64,000 nt of DNA from Rhizomys pruinosus. Taxonomy: Eukaryota; Chordata; Mammalia; Rodentia; Spalacidae. The position numbers and the translations under genes are program-made. Positions 54,801 through 64,000 of this stretch are shown piece by piece. Under the pieces are notes generated by a model. It ran no database searches. It was not told the DNA's origin and saw nothing but the letters and a program-made list of their open reading frames with translations. Each line of letters begins with the position of its first letter. Position 1 is the first letter of the stretch. Where the stretch lies: NCBI GenBank assembly GCA_009823505.1, contig VZQC01013997.1, forward strand, positions 177,573 through 241,572, written 5' to 3'.

Positions 54801-54894
54801 TGTATGGATTTCATTATTTGGTACTGAATCCAGACTGAAAAATAAGCTGCTGATCTGTGACTTGAAAGTGGAACATTTAAGAAATAGCATTAAG

Positions 54895-55590
54895 GGGCTG
54901 TATAGATGGCCCAGCAGTTAAGAACACTGGCTGCTCTTGCAGAGGACCCTGGTTCAGTTCCCTGCACCCATGTGGAACTAACAACCATCTGTAACTTCAG
55001 TTTCAGGGGATCTGATTCTCTCCTCTGGCCTTTACAAGCATTGCACACGCTGATGCATTTATATATATATGCAGGCAAAACCACTCATACACACAAAATA
55101 AAAATTTATGTGTGTCTGTGTGTGTGTGAAATCGTATTAAGCTGGGCAAGATGGCACATACCTGTTGTAATCCCAGAGCCTGGGAGGCAGAGGCAGGGGA
55201 TCATTTGGTTTGAGACCAGTTGGTCTATGTAGCATGTTCATAAGCAGGGCCCTGTGTTAAAAAAAAAAACCTGCAAAGGAAAAATGTTACATTTTCAACA
55301 GATTCTCTTTTTTCTTTTTAAAGAATCATCCTAAAATTTACCATTTTTAAAATGATTCCACTTTTTGAGGCTGGAGAGTTGGCTCAGTGGTTAAGAGCAC
55401 TGACTGTTCTTGCAGAGGGCCCAGGTTTGAATCCCAGCACCACGTGGTGGCTAACAACCATCTGTAACTCCAGTTTCAGGGGATCCAACGCTCTCCTGAC
55501 CTCCACGGGCATTGCACGACATGGGTGCAATACATGTGTGCACTTACACAAAGGCATACACTCATACACATAAAGTAAAAATAAAGTTAT
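54895..55590 (+). mobile_element. B3, B1 and B3, forward
   Basis: 54895-55110 ('ggggctgtatagatggccc'); 55139-55270 worn B1; 55367-55590 ('gaggctggagagttggctcag' to 'catacacataaagtaaa'). Confidence 0.85.
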
Positions 55591-55604
55591 TCCACTTTTG
55601 TACC

Positions 55605-55870
55605 CATGTATAAATCTTATGCTTTTGTGTGTGGGTGTGTACCTATATGATATGTATGTGACATGTGTGCACATGCATCTGGAGGCCAGAGGTCAGTGGT
55701 GGGTGTCCTCTTCTATCCAACTTTTGTTTTGAGACAGAGCCTCTCCCTGAACCTGGAGCTCACCAATGGCTAGACTGGCTGGCCAAGGAGCCCTGGGGTC
55801 CTCCTGTGACATGTATATGGTGCCAATGCTTCCTCAGCCCTGCACTGGGGTTACAGCGTGTCCCCTACTC
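55605..55870 (-). mobile_element. B2-related composite SINE, reverse
   Basis: 'ggaggccagaggtcagtg' and 'tgagacagagcctctccctg' followed by a 'ctgcactggggttacagc' block is an RSINE/B4-type layout, as at 56462-56805. Confidence 0.55.
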
Positions 55871-56461
55871 CCCACTTGGGGTCTGCATGGGCCATTTGCA
55901 CATGTCTTACACACTTTTTTACCTTTTTGCAATAAAGTTCATTTCTTAGTTTGAAGAACATGATAGTGACCTTTGCAGATACTCAAGGAACATGTGGCAT
56001 TGCCTATGTTGTATCTACATGGTTCATTGGAACTCCTTTAGGAATAGAACATATACACACTTATCTGCATACATATCTCTAACTTAGAGGGCAAAAGTCT
56101 TAGAGGTTAATGTTGAACAACACGGGGGGATCAAGAGTGGAAATTAGATGTAACATTGTAGCCTTAGGCTGTCAGCCCTGTTTTATACATGTTGCCTTGC
56201 ACCAGATAATTTAATGGTTGCTTTATATCAGACAGATGGTTGAGTCAAGCTTTAGACTATATGGAGGACTTGGGCAATAACAGGACTGGGGTTCTATGAA
56301 CCAGAACAGTGCATTGTACTTCCATAGGAGAAGTTCAAGCAGAGACAGGGAAATGAAGTAGCCTGGACCATCTCTAAAATGATTCTGTCACATCGTCTCA
56401 TGTCAGTCCAAGCAGAAATTCCTACAGTAGATATTTAGTTCCACTTTTTTATTCTTTTAAA
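55871..56461. other. Intergenic DNA, nothing recognised
   Basis: No gene or repeat recognised. AATAAA at 55930 has no transcript evidence. Confidence 0.4.
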
Positions 56462-56805
56462 AATTATTTTTCATGTATTTTCATGCATTTGTATGTACAT
56501 GTGTTCACATGTCTGTGAGCATGCCTGTGTGGGCACATGTGTATGCGTGGGTGTGTATATGGAACCCCGAGGCTGATGTGAAGAGTCCCCATGGATCTGC
56601 CCCCTTAGTCACTGAGACAAGGTCTCTTCAACACAGCCTGGAGATGGCCAATATGGGTAGCTTCAGCTAGCTAGCTTGCACTCTGGCTGGAGTTCCCGGC
56701 CCGCTGCCACGCCCACTTAGCATTGACTTGGGTTCTGGGGATCTGAACTCTGGTCCTCAGGGTTTTAAGGAAAGTACTTAGTCACTGAACCATTTCCTCA
56801 GCTCT
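56462..56805 (-). mobile_element. B2-related composite SINE, reverse
   Basis: 'gtgcacatg'-type tail, 'tcactgagacaaggtctctt' and 'tcactgaaccatttcctcagc' head. Confidence 0.55.
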
Positions 56806-58147
56806 TAATTTTTCTGACTTTGGATTTGGCAAACGAGGTATAAAGCAGTGTGCACAGTGCATGGCGGTGTAGACAGTGCTGAACTGTCCATGTTCTCCAC
56901 TGTGTGCTCTCTCAGTGTGAGGAATGCACTCTAGGTTTTAGGTGGCCAGATTTAGACAAAAACAAAACAAGAAATCAATGATATTCGAATTTCAACTAAC
57001 AAGTCATTTTCCCACAGGTGGGTGATGCATGCAATGTTTGGGATGCATTTATATTCAAATATTAGCCATGGTCTCTCTGAAATTAAGATTTTGTTGGGCA
57101 TTGTGGACTTGCTCAGGCAAGGTCCACAGTCTGCTGGTTTGGATCCATGTCTTCTAGAGATTATAAGTTTTAGAGGAGCAGGTGCTGTTTTCTTAGAGTT
57201 GTATCTCTGGTGTCTGATCAGGTCTAGTCTCTGTCAATATTTAGTAAACACTGGCCGACCACCTTAGGGATGGCTGTTAAAGGTTTATAATGAAAAATAC
57301 ACAAAATGCCTGAGGTTCAGAGGACAGGAAGTGATTCTTGCCTTTAAGATTTTCATGAAAGTATAGACTATCTCTTTATGCAAATTTTTAAAGTGACACC
57401 AATTCTAGTAAAAATCATTTTTAGCTTTTAGTTTCCATGCGCACTTTTTCAAAGGCATTTATTGTACAAAGCAAGTTAGAAAATTACATATATTTTGACA
57501 CAGAATTTTTGGTACAGGCTGGCCTCGAGATAGGAGCCTAGGATCACAGCTTTGAAGTTCTGACTTTCCTGACTCCACCTTCAGGGTGGTGGGCTTATGG
57601 GTATCTATCCCCATGCCCAGACCTAGATTTGTGGCTTTAAGTGGTTTAGCAGATTGCAGTTGGGCTTTTAACTAGGATCTAAAACTAAAAAGAAAACGAG
57701 GACCCAAATGGGAGAGAATTCTTGCAGACCACACAGAGAAGATGGCACACACCTTGAAATCCTCAGCATCCTGTCATCTTTATTGACTTCCACCTAAGTC
57801 TTTCTCCATATTAGAAGGAACAAACCAAGCTAATCCTGGAAAGCTTGGCTGGCTGTCAGGACCAGGAACCAGAGTCTCAGGTGCTCTTTCTTTGTAAGAA
57901 TTGGTGCATCATGGCCAAGCAGGACTTGCTTAGGTGACTCATAGAAGCTTGGAAGACAGATGAGAAAAATAGATCGCAAAAGCAAATAATAGTGTGTGCC
58001 CTATACTCCAGAGATATGAATTTGGGTCAGATTCTAGGGCCCCAAAGTGATGCCTTTCACGCTGGCTTGGACAGAGCCCATATCAGTGTTGTATGATACA
58101 GACAGATGGCTTGAGAAGCCCAAGGTTCTGGTTGAAGGGTCTCCTCT
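56806..58147. other. Mostly unique DNA with a B1 scrap
   Basis: 57505-57620 is a worn reversed B1. An 81-codon plus frame at 57022-57267 is outside repeats, but I see no domain, no good acceptor/donor pair and no reason to call an exon. Confidence 0.4.
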
Positions 58148-58292
58148 TTTTTTTTTTTTTTTTTTTTTTTGAGACAGGGTCTCCCTGTAGCTCCAGCTGG
58201 CCTATGTAGACCAGGCTGGCTTTGAACTCACATAGGCCTGCCTCTGCCTCCCAAGTGCTGGGACTAAAGGTGTGTGCCACCACACCCAGCCC
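58148..58292 (-). mobile_element. B1 SINE, reverse
   Basis: T tail of over 20 bases, 'gagacagggtctccctgtag' to 'ccaccacacccagccc'. Confidence 0.92.
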
Positions 58293-58704
58293 AACCTACC
58301 TCAATTTTCTAGAATGGGAAAATGGTCCAATTCATTGAGACCCAGCTGAATAAGGAGATGGGCTTTCACAACACAATTCAAATGAGCTGGCTAAATCAGA
58401 TCTGTTCCTTCTTAGGACCAGAGCATGTTATGTTCTTTAGAAGGTCATTTCTCTTCTGTCATTACTGCTATGGCACAGAATAGCTTCTGTTTCCACAAGG
58501 TGGGGGATTTAAAACATTTAAGCAAAGGTGTCAGCTGAAAGCAGTTGGAGGTTGACAACCACAGCCACTGGGGACCAGGTGTGGGGAACCTGATAACTAG
58601 ATATTATATGTAATTGGAGATTATCAGTAGTGCCAACAATAAGGTATGGAGTACTTAAAAAAGAATCACATCATGGTTTTTGACAGGAATTAAAAGTATA
58701 TTTG
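58293..58704. other. Unique DNA, nothing recognised
   Basis: No gene or repeat recognised. Confidence 0.4.
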
Positions 58705-59025
58705 CTGGGCGTGGTGGTGCATGCCTTTAGTCCCAGCACTCGGGAGGCAGAGGCAGGCAGATCTCTGTGAGTTCAAGGCCAGCCTGGTCTACAGAGTGAG
58801 CTCCAGGCCAGCTGGGACTAAAGGGAGACCCTGTCTCAAAAAGACCAAAAATTATATTTAAGAAAATAATGCACTGGGCATGGTGATGCATGCCCTTAAT
58901 CCCAGCACTTGGGGAGCAGAGGCAGGTGGATCACTGTGAGTTCGAGGCCAGCCTGGTCTGCTTAGTGAGTTATAGGTCAATTGGAGATACAGAGAGACCC
59001 TGCCTCAAAAAGACCAAGAAACAAA
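58705..59025 (+). mobile_element. Two B1 SINEs in tandem
   Basis: 58705-58850 and 58872-59025, each a full B1 with an A tail, 20 bp apart. Confidence 0.92.
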
Positions 59026-59059
59026 ACAACAAACAATGCACATGTATAAAGACCAGATA

Positions 59060-59320
59060 TCAAAGCTGGGACTGGAGAGAGGGTTCAGTAGTTAAGATCA
59101 CTTGTTACTCTTTTTTTTTTTGCCGGGCATGGTGGCGCACACCTTTAATCCCAGCACTTGAGAGGCAGAGGTAGGTGGATCTCTGTGGGTTCGAGGCCAG
59201 CCTGGTCTATACAGCGAGCTCCAGGCCAGCTGGTACTAAAGGGAGACCCTGTCTCAAAAATACCAAAAAAGGGTAACACTAAAAAGAAAAAAAATAAAAA
59301 CACTTGTTACTCTTTTTAAA
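59060..59320 (+). mobile_element. B3 head with nested B1
   Basis: B3 head (59068-59116, 'gggactggagagagggttcag') is interrupted by a full B1 (59122-59268). 'cacttgttactctttttt' occurs before (59099) and after (59300) as target duplication. Confidence 0.9.
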
Positions 59321-59334
59321 AAGTTTGGGGTTTA

Positions 59335-59560
59335 TTTTATATATATGAGTGTTTTGCCTGCATGTATGTAAATGTACCCATGCATGCAGTGCATGCAGTG
59401 CATGGGTGTACTTACATACCCACACAACAGAAGAGGATGTCAGATCCCCTGAAACTGGAGTTATAGAAGGTTGTTAGCTGCCATGTGGGTGCTAGGAATT
59501 GAACCCAGGTCCTCTGCCAGAGCAGCCAGCTCTTAGCCCCTGAGCCATCTCTCCAGCTCC
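59335..59560 (-). mobile_element. B3 SINE with inverted repeat, reverse
   Basis: Normal reversed B3 except that 59364-59419 is a near-perfect hairpin: 'gtatgtaaatgtacccatgc' faces its reverse complement 'gcatgggtgtacttacatac'. Confidence 0.88.
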
Positions 59561-59565
59561 TCTTT

Positions 59566-59720
59566 TTAAGCCCAGGCTGGCCTGGAACTCAAGGATGACC
59601 TTGTACTCTTCATCCTCCTGCCTCCGCCTACTGAGTGCTGGGATTGTAGGTGTATATCACGGGGGAATAGAACTCGAGCTTTTCATATGCTAGGCTAGCA
59701 CTCTACCAATTGAGCCCCCC
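59566..59720 (-). mobile_element. B4 SINE, reverse
   Basis: B1-like part ('cccaggctggcctggaactc') then ID-like part ('agcactctaccaattgagccc'). Confidence 0.65.
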
Positions 59721-59778
59721 CAATCTCTTTGGCATTTACCTTAAGGGGGTTTGAACATGTATCTTCTTCTCTCCTCAG

Positions 59779-60073
59779 GAGAATGGATATCGTTGTAATG
59801 TGAACTAGAGCATTGTTTTAAGGGTGAGCTGGCATATTTATGAAGTCCTTAGAAGACCATGCTTGCCCTGGACAACTACTTTATACACAGGAACTGTTGT
59901 CACTGTCTGGGAATTTGATTATCAGTGTTAAATGCATGGAAAGTTGTTGAGATCAATTGAACATTTAGTCTTGATTCTCTGAAAAGTTAATTAGGGAACA
60001 AACAGAACAGTGCTCACTTGTGAACCTCACTGACTCTTGCCGCCAGTTTAGTCTAACTAGAAGCAGGTCCACA
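59779..60073 (+). other. Candidate 5'UTR of the unrecognised gene
   Basis: 'atcttcttctctcctcag' just before 59779 is a strong splice acceptor. The exon would run from 59779 through the coding start at 60074. The region has stops in the coding frame (nearest TGA 59972-59974), so it is not coding in that frame. It holds a six-codon upstream ORF (59783-59803) that could dampen translation. The upstream exon and promoter are not identified; the CpG-rich block at 29830-30740 is one candidate. Confidence 0.5.
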
Positions 60074-60626
60074 ATGGCTTCGGAAGAAAAGGAAGCTAAG
60101 AGGCGTCACAACCCGGTGGAGAGCCTCTGTCGAAAAATCAGAACCATCCAGAGGAGAGAAGCAAGTTCCAGTCCAGCTCAGCAGATGATTAGATACCAGT
60201 CCAGCATCTGTAACAGTCCACAGACTAAAACCAAGAAAACCATCAGGGAACTGCTGAGAAAAGTGAGTACCACTGACCTTTGTAGGCTGGACACTGGCTT
60301 CTCGGGTTCTCTGAGAGCAGACCCCCTCTCTGCACCTCTGGAAGCCATGTCTCCAGGAAACTTGGCCGCCTCTCATCCCAGTGAGCCTGAGGGTGTCACG
60401 TGTTCTGTCGCTGGCACAAGTTCTGAAGACAGCTCGTGGTGGAGAGCACAGGTAGACCAGAGTTCTGCATCTTGGACGCCACAGTCTAGCCAAGGGGAAG
60501 GCTTGCCTGGCAAGGATTTAGATGACTACTGCAGGGATGACACCTTCAGCGCCAGCTCTGGGGAGGACTCTATGGTTTTCGCCCCCTGGGATTTGGTGGT
60601 GAGAAAATTATCGCTGAATGGAGACA
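60074..60626 (+). CDS. Unrecognised protein, coding exon 1 (residues 1-184)
   Basis: The start ATG has A at -3 and G at +4, a strong Kozak context, and is the first ATG in frame after TGA 59972. It codes for MASEEKEAKRRHNPVESLCR... The first 65 residues are basic and helix-prone (KRRHNPVESLCRKIRTIQRR, later KTKKTIRELLRK). Residues 66-184 are Ser/Asp/Glu-rich and probably disordered (SSEDSSWW, FSASSGEDSM), ending APWDLVVRKLSLNGD. There is no signal peptide or membrane segment. The exon ends at GACA|GTAAGT, a perfect donor, leaving phase 1. No repeat overlaps it, in contrast to nearly all other long frames in the window. I do not recognise the family; the basic N-terminus might be a coiled-coil or nuclear-targeting stretch, but that is only a guess. 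An intact single-copy gene seems likelier than a pseudogene because there is no frameshift and the introns are retained. Confidence 0.7.
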
Positions 60627-60778
60627 GTAAGTAATTACGTTTAAAAATATTTGCTCTTTCAAGAAAGCACTACAAATATCTATTTTTAGAATATTTAAAC
60701 TAAAGTAATTTTCATATGTCTGGGTGGAAGTATCCATTATTTTTCTGTTCTTTTTTAAACTATTTTTATTTGTGCGCA

Positions 60779-60815
<37 letters not shown>

Positions 60816-61697
60816 CACATGGATGTGGAGGTGAGAAGAGGGCACAGAGATCCCCTTGGTGTTGGAGCCACAGGGGGTTGTGATCAGCTTGGTGGACCCA
60901 AACTTGAATTCTGTGCAAAGGTTGCATGCACTCCTAACCACTCCAGCCTCCTGGTTTTTATTTTCTATTATTAGGTTAACATACAAAGTAACACACAAAG
61001 TAACATACAAAGTAACAAAGTAACATATTTCACTGGTCATGGGGTCTTCATGGGCTTGCGCCATCATAATTTTCTATTATGTGTTCCCCTTCCCAATTCC
61101 TTTGTTTCAACTGTATTTCTTTTTAAAATAAGATTTATTATTTTTGTTTATGTGTATCTGTGTACATACACGTATGAGTGTTTCCCACCAAGTGAGTATA
61201 AGGCCCATGGAAGCCAGAGGGTGTTGGAACCCCTTGACCTTGAGTTACATGCAGTTGTAAGTCACCTGATGTGGGTGCTGGGAACAAAACGTGTCCCATA
61301 TATGATCGCTAAGTGCTGTTAACTGTGCTATCGCTCTAGCCTTATTTCTCCCCCTCTTAAAAGAAAACCTTCTGTATTTTGCCCACTTGTAGTTAACATC
61401 TGAAGGCAATTCTAGGTTGTGATGATAATGATCTCATAGTCTTTACTCTTACTATGGAGCCCTCATTGGCCTGGAACTCACTATGAAGACCCACCTGCTT
61501 CTGCCTCCAGAGTGCTGGGATAAAAGTTGTACCCCATAATGCCTGAATGAAACCATTCTCTTTGGTGAACTGAAGTTGTTGTTGTTGTTGTTATCGGCTA
61601 ATGTTTGCTTAAGTACAATTCCTTCCAATTAGCACCACCCCCCCAATGAGAAATTAGCCCTCGGGGCATAGAAAGGCTCCTTTCTGACTTCTGATAG
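60627..61697 (+). other. Intron 1 of the unrecognised gene
   Basis: GTAAGT...ctgatAG. It holds two reversed B3-type SINEs (60755-60955 with a GT run at 60783-60814, and 61128-61342), a reversed B1 (61450-61548) and a small array of 'aaagtaacatac' units (60977-61028). Confidence 0.6.
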
Positions 61698-61808
61698 GCT
61701 GTGGAGCAGAAGACAGAGGTCCTGAAGATATAACCTACAAGGCCAACTGTACCTGTGAAAATGAGTTACTCCCAGGCATTTCTCATGTGTGTGACATGAA
61801 GCACAGAG
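61698..61808 (+). CDS. Unrecognised protein, coding exon 2 (residues 185-221)
   Basis: Acceptor 'cctttctgacttctgatag' and donor GAG|GTGAGT bound 111 bases. Entered in phase 1 it is open throughout and leaves in phase 1, coding SCGAEDRGPEDITYKANCTC then ENELLPGISHVCDMKHR. Four cysteines are spaced C-x17-C-x-C-x12-C; no zinc-finger family is matched. Phase agreement with both neighbours is the main support, since a chance 111-bp open segment with two good sites in matching phase is unlikely but not impossible. Confidence 0.62.
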
Positions 61809-62028
61809 GTGAGTAGTGTGGGAGGGCTCACCAGGTCCTGGGACTCTTGATTTTAAGGGGAAATGATTCCCTCAGGACTGTGTTGTCACGTCACGTCCTC
61901 TCCACTTGGTGAGTACAAGCTAATTAGAAAGTGAGGCGAGCTGCAAGGGTCGTGGTTATTTTCTTATTTTTGTCTTTCTTTTGCATATCCCAACACTGAC
62001 TTGAATGATTTCTTATTGAACTTATCAG

Positions 62029-62066
62029 CTGACTTACCAACCCTGGTCACTGTTCCAGATGACTGA
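62029..62066 (+). CDS. Unrecognised protein, last coding exon (residues 222-233)
   Basis: Acceptor 'tttcttattgaacttatcag' then, in phase 1, codons for ADLPTLVTVPDD and TGA at 62064-62066, giving a 233-residue protein. The exon's coding part is short, so this is the weakest of the three exons; the true gene could instead splice to an exon beyond the window. I found no clear AATAAA before the LTR-like segment that begins about 230 bp on. Confidence 0.5.
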
Positions 62067-62289
62067 CACTTTATAGGACTGATCTCAAGAAATCTGTACT
62101 TCAAATATGTAAAACCACTCTGCAAGCTCAGCCCAAGGTTTCACTTCTGTATTGGGGGAGGGAGGGTGTTCTTGAAAATTTTTGCCATAAGTTATTTTTA
62201 GCATCTAAATGCTCTCCCACTCCTCATAATAACACTGCGATCCAAGGAGCGAAAAGGTAGAAAACCAGTATCACTGCTTGCCTTGCTAT
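62067..62289 (+). other. Candidate 3'UTR
   Basis: Unique sequence following the stop codon, without a recognised polyadenylation signal. Confidence 0.35.
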
Positions 62290-62600
62290 TTTTTGTTACC
62301 GACTGCTGTTGCCAGCAGCTGAAACCGGCCAGCCCTCCTGGGGTCGTGGGTATTTTTTGTGGGGTTCCCTTTGGCAGGAAAACACGAGGAAGCTGATGGC
62401 TTGTAGAAATGAGAGACAAAGAAAAGTTTCCCAAATCCACAGCAACTTTATTGAACAGGGGCAGTGCTTATATAGCAGTCTTAGGAGAAGGCAGAACAAA
62501 GGATTTGGTGAAGCTTTACAATTACATATGTTACTAATAGGTCAAAACTTATACATTAACCAGAACTTATCTATTTCATGATTGACGAGATACGGGGCAC
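62290..62600 (-). mobile_element. Retroviral LTR-like segment, reverse
   Basis: On the minus strand a TATA box (CTATATAAGC, plus 62468-62477) is followed about 20 bases on by CAATAAAG (plus 62448-62455), then a U5-like stretch that could end in GGCAACA (plus 62303-62309). This is the compact U3-R-U5 arrangement of an ERVK-type LTR. I cannot fix the other end or a target duplication. Confidence 0.6.
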
Positions 62601-64000
62601 GCAGAGAGGGAAACTAAAACATTACAAAGTTTAGTCAGGAAATGAATTTTTTTTGAAGTAAAAATGTAGGAATCTTAAGATAACCTTTACCAAGGAAATA
62701 ACATTTAAGAAAAAAGGAACATCAATAGTTTTTAACATGATCAATTAGTTTTTACTTGTTAGCTCTTAATTACAAGTCATAATTGAAAAGTTACAGGACA
62801 CTGAGTAGTAATTGCTATGTCACAGTAGAAGTTTCTTGGCAGTAGATATTGGCCTTATATCTCTATCCTAAATCTAGAGTAAATATATCTTAATATCCTA
62901 AGGTTAATAGTTTCTTTTAAGTTTTTATTAAAGTTAAGACCTTATTTCTATAGCATCCTAAACTATTTATTAGTTTTTTTTTTTAATTTTTACTGTTAAT
63001 CTAAAGTTTTAATCTTTACTGAGAACTAAGAGCCGTTTCACTGCTTGATTTAACTAACAGTTTTGTTTTTGTAAGACAATTGGCTGGTGTAAAGTAATTT
63101 ATCTTTTGCCTAACTTTGCTGGGAGTGTCAGGACTCAGGCATTCAGTGGCTGCATAGAACTAGGAAAACTGTTTAACCTGTTCCTTTACTTAAATAGGGA
63201 AATGGGATTGAAGAGTCTTTTTATTTTAATTGTTAAGTAGGAGTTTTTACTTTATTTTAAATGATATGATATTCTGTTTTTATTACACATATCACTGGAA
63301 CTTGTTTTTCTTTAGAGACAGTCATAGAACCATTACCACTATATAATTGTTCTGTTTTCCAATTTGTCACAGGTCTTTGCATTGTAATGTATATTGTGAG
63401 AGAAGTCTATTTTTAAGTCTATTTCTGACTCAAGACTTACAGACCATTCTTGCTGCCAGGAAAAAGCCCTGTGCCCAAGAGAGGCATTTTAATTGCCAGT
63501 TACTGGCACATTCAAATAGTTTGTTTTGTATCTATAAGCTGGCCCTAAAAAAAGATCTTTATTGTGCTCAGTGTTATGCTAAGTCCAACACCAAAAAACC
63601 ATAATATCCTAGGAAAGCATCTCAATCTCGGGGTGATCTTAGCCGGGTATTCTGCCAGGGACCTCCAGGGGGTCCAGCCCCGCAGGACACATCTCCCCCG
63701 CCTGTCTTGAATATGATTTCTCATATTACTTTACACAAGCGACACTGGAGTGGGTGTGGCAGACGCGCAGGTGGATGCCGCAATTTTTGTGATTTGTTGT
63801 TCATCTTTACACGATTTCCTCTGTCGACCCAGCATTGTCTTTTCTTTTTACTTTGCAGAACATTTAAAATACCAACAAGAGTAAAATGCACAGAGCACCT
63901 ATGGGCAGCACGGCCACTTTTGATTTCTTTCTAGCTCTGCCCATTTTTCTTGAGTCTTTGAAGCAATTTTAAGACATCACATTATTTCATCTGCAAATAT
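62601..64000. other. AT-rich DNA, possible ERV remainder
   Basis: On the minus strand the sequence is A-rich, as in the internal part of many ERVs, with no open gag, pol or env frame. 63640-63700 ('gggacctccagggggtccag' is a near-palindrome) is GC-rich and could be another LTR edge. The 85-codon plus frame at 63347-63604 has no domain. Confidence 0.35.

Noticed and set aside
1..64000. Possibility of a bacterial contig, phage or multi-gene defence/biosynthetic system
   Set aside because: Dense rodent SINEs, LTRs and L1 remnants throughout, spliced gene structure and low coding density show this to be rodent nuclear DNA; no operon-like gene group exists.

Overview
This is mammalian nuclear DNA from a muroid rodent. 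Nearly every kilobase carries rodent-specific SINEs: B1 copies ('gcgtggtggcgca' with the 'gcctggtctaca' and 'gagaccctgtctc' blocks), B2/B3 copies ('ggctggagagatggctcag' with a 'catacacataaaataaa' tail), B4 and ID. Rodent MaLR (ORR1-like) LTRs, Lx-type L1 3' ends and a few pan-mammalian MIR/MER fossils are also present. The B1 tail wording ('cagctggggctaca') differs from what I recall for mouse, so a cricetid or other non-Mus muroid is more likely. The species cannot be fixed by eye.

Layout. 1-2600: a 5'-truncated VAMP7 retrocopy fused to a B1 piece, inside one target-site duplication. 2600-9700: intergenic DNA with two retroviral LTRs, one with a TG...CA structure and a 4-bp duplication. 9750-11887: a complete MaLR element in reverse orientation with a 5-bp duplication and a visible primer-binding site. 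12000-29800: dense SINEs, a large B3-derived minisatellite (18797-19235) and an inverted L1 (26528-27594). 29830-30740: the only CpG-island-like, GC-box-bearing stretch, so the best promoter candidate. 30740-59720: more nested SINEs, an L1 inserted in an older repeat, a solo LTR inside a MIR, an old duplicated segment, a 28-bp minisatellite and an LTR with a triplicated GC-box/TGACGTG unit. 59779-62066: the only convincing intact gene, on the plus strand. Three exons join in phase through good GT/AG sites to give a predicted 233-residue protein that I do not recognise. 62290-64000: a reverse LTR-like segment just past its stop codon.

Apart from this gene and the VAMP7 fragment I see no protein-coding exon I can defend. 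Most other long open frames lie in tandem repeats or SINEs. I see no operon, CRISPR array, tRNA/rRNA gene or multi-gene system. The unusual content is retrotransposition structure, tandem-repeat birth inside SINEs and LTRs, and the unrecognised gene at the right end. Edges of old repeats are approximate; edges supported by target-site duplications or splice sites are exact as read.
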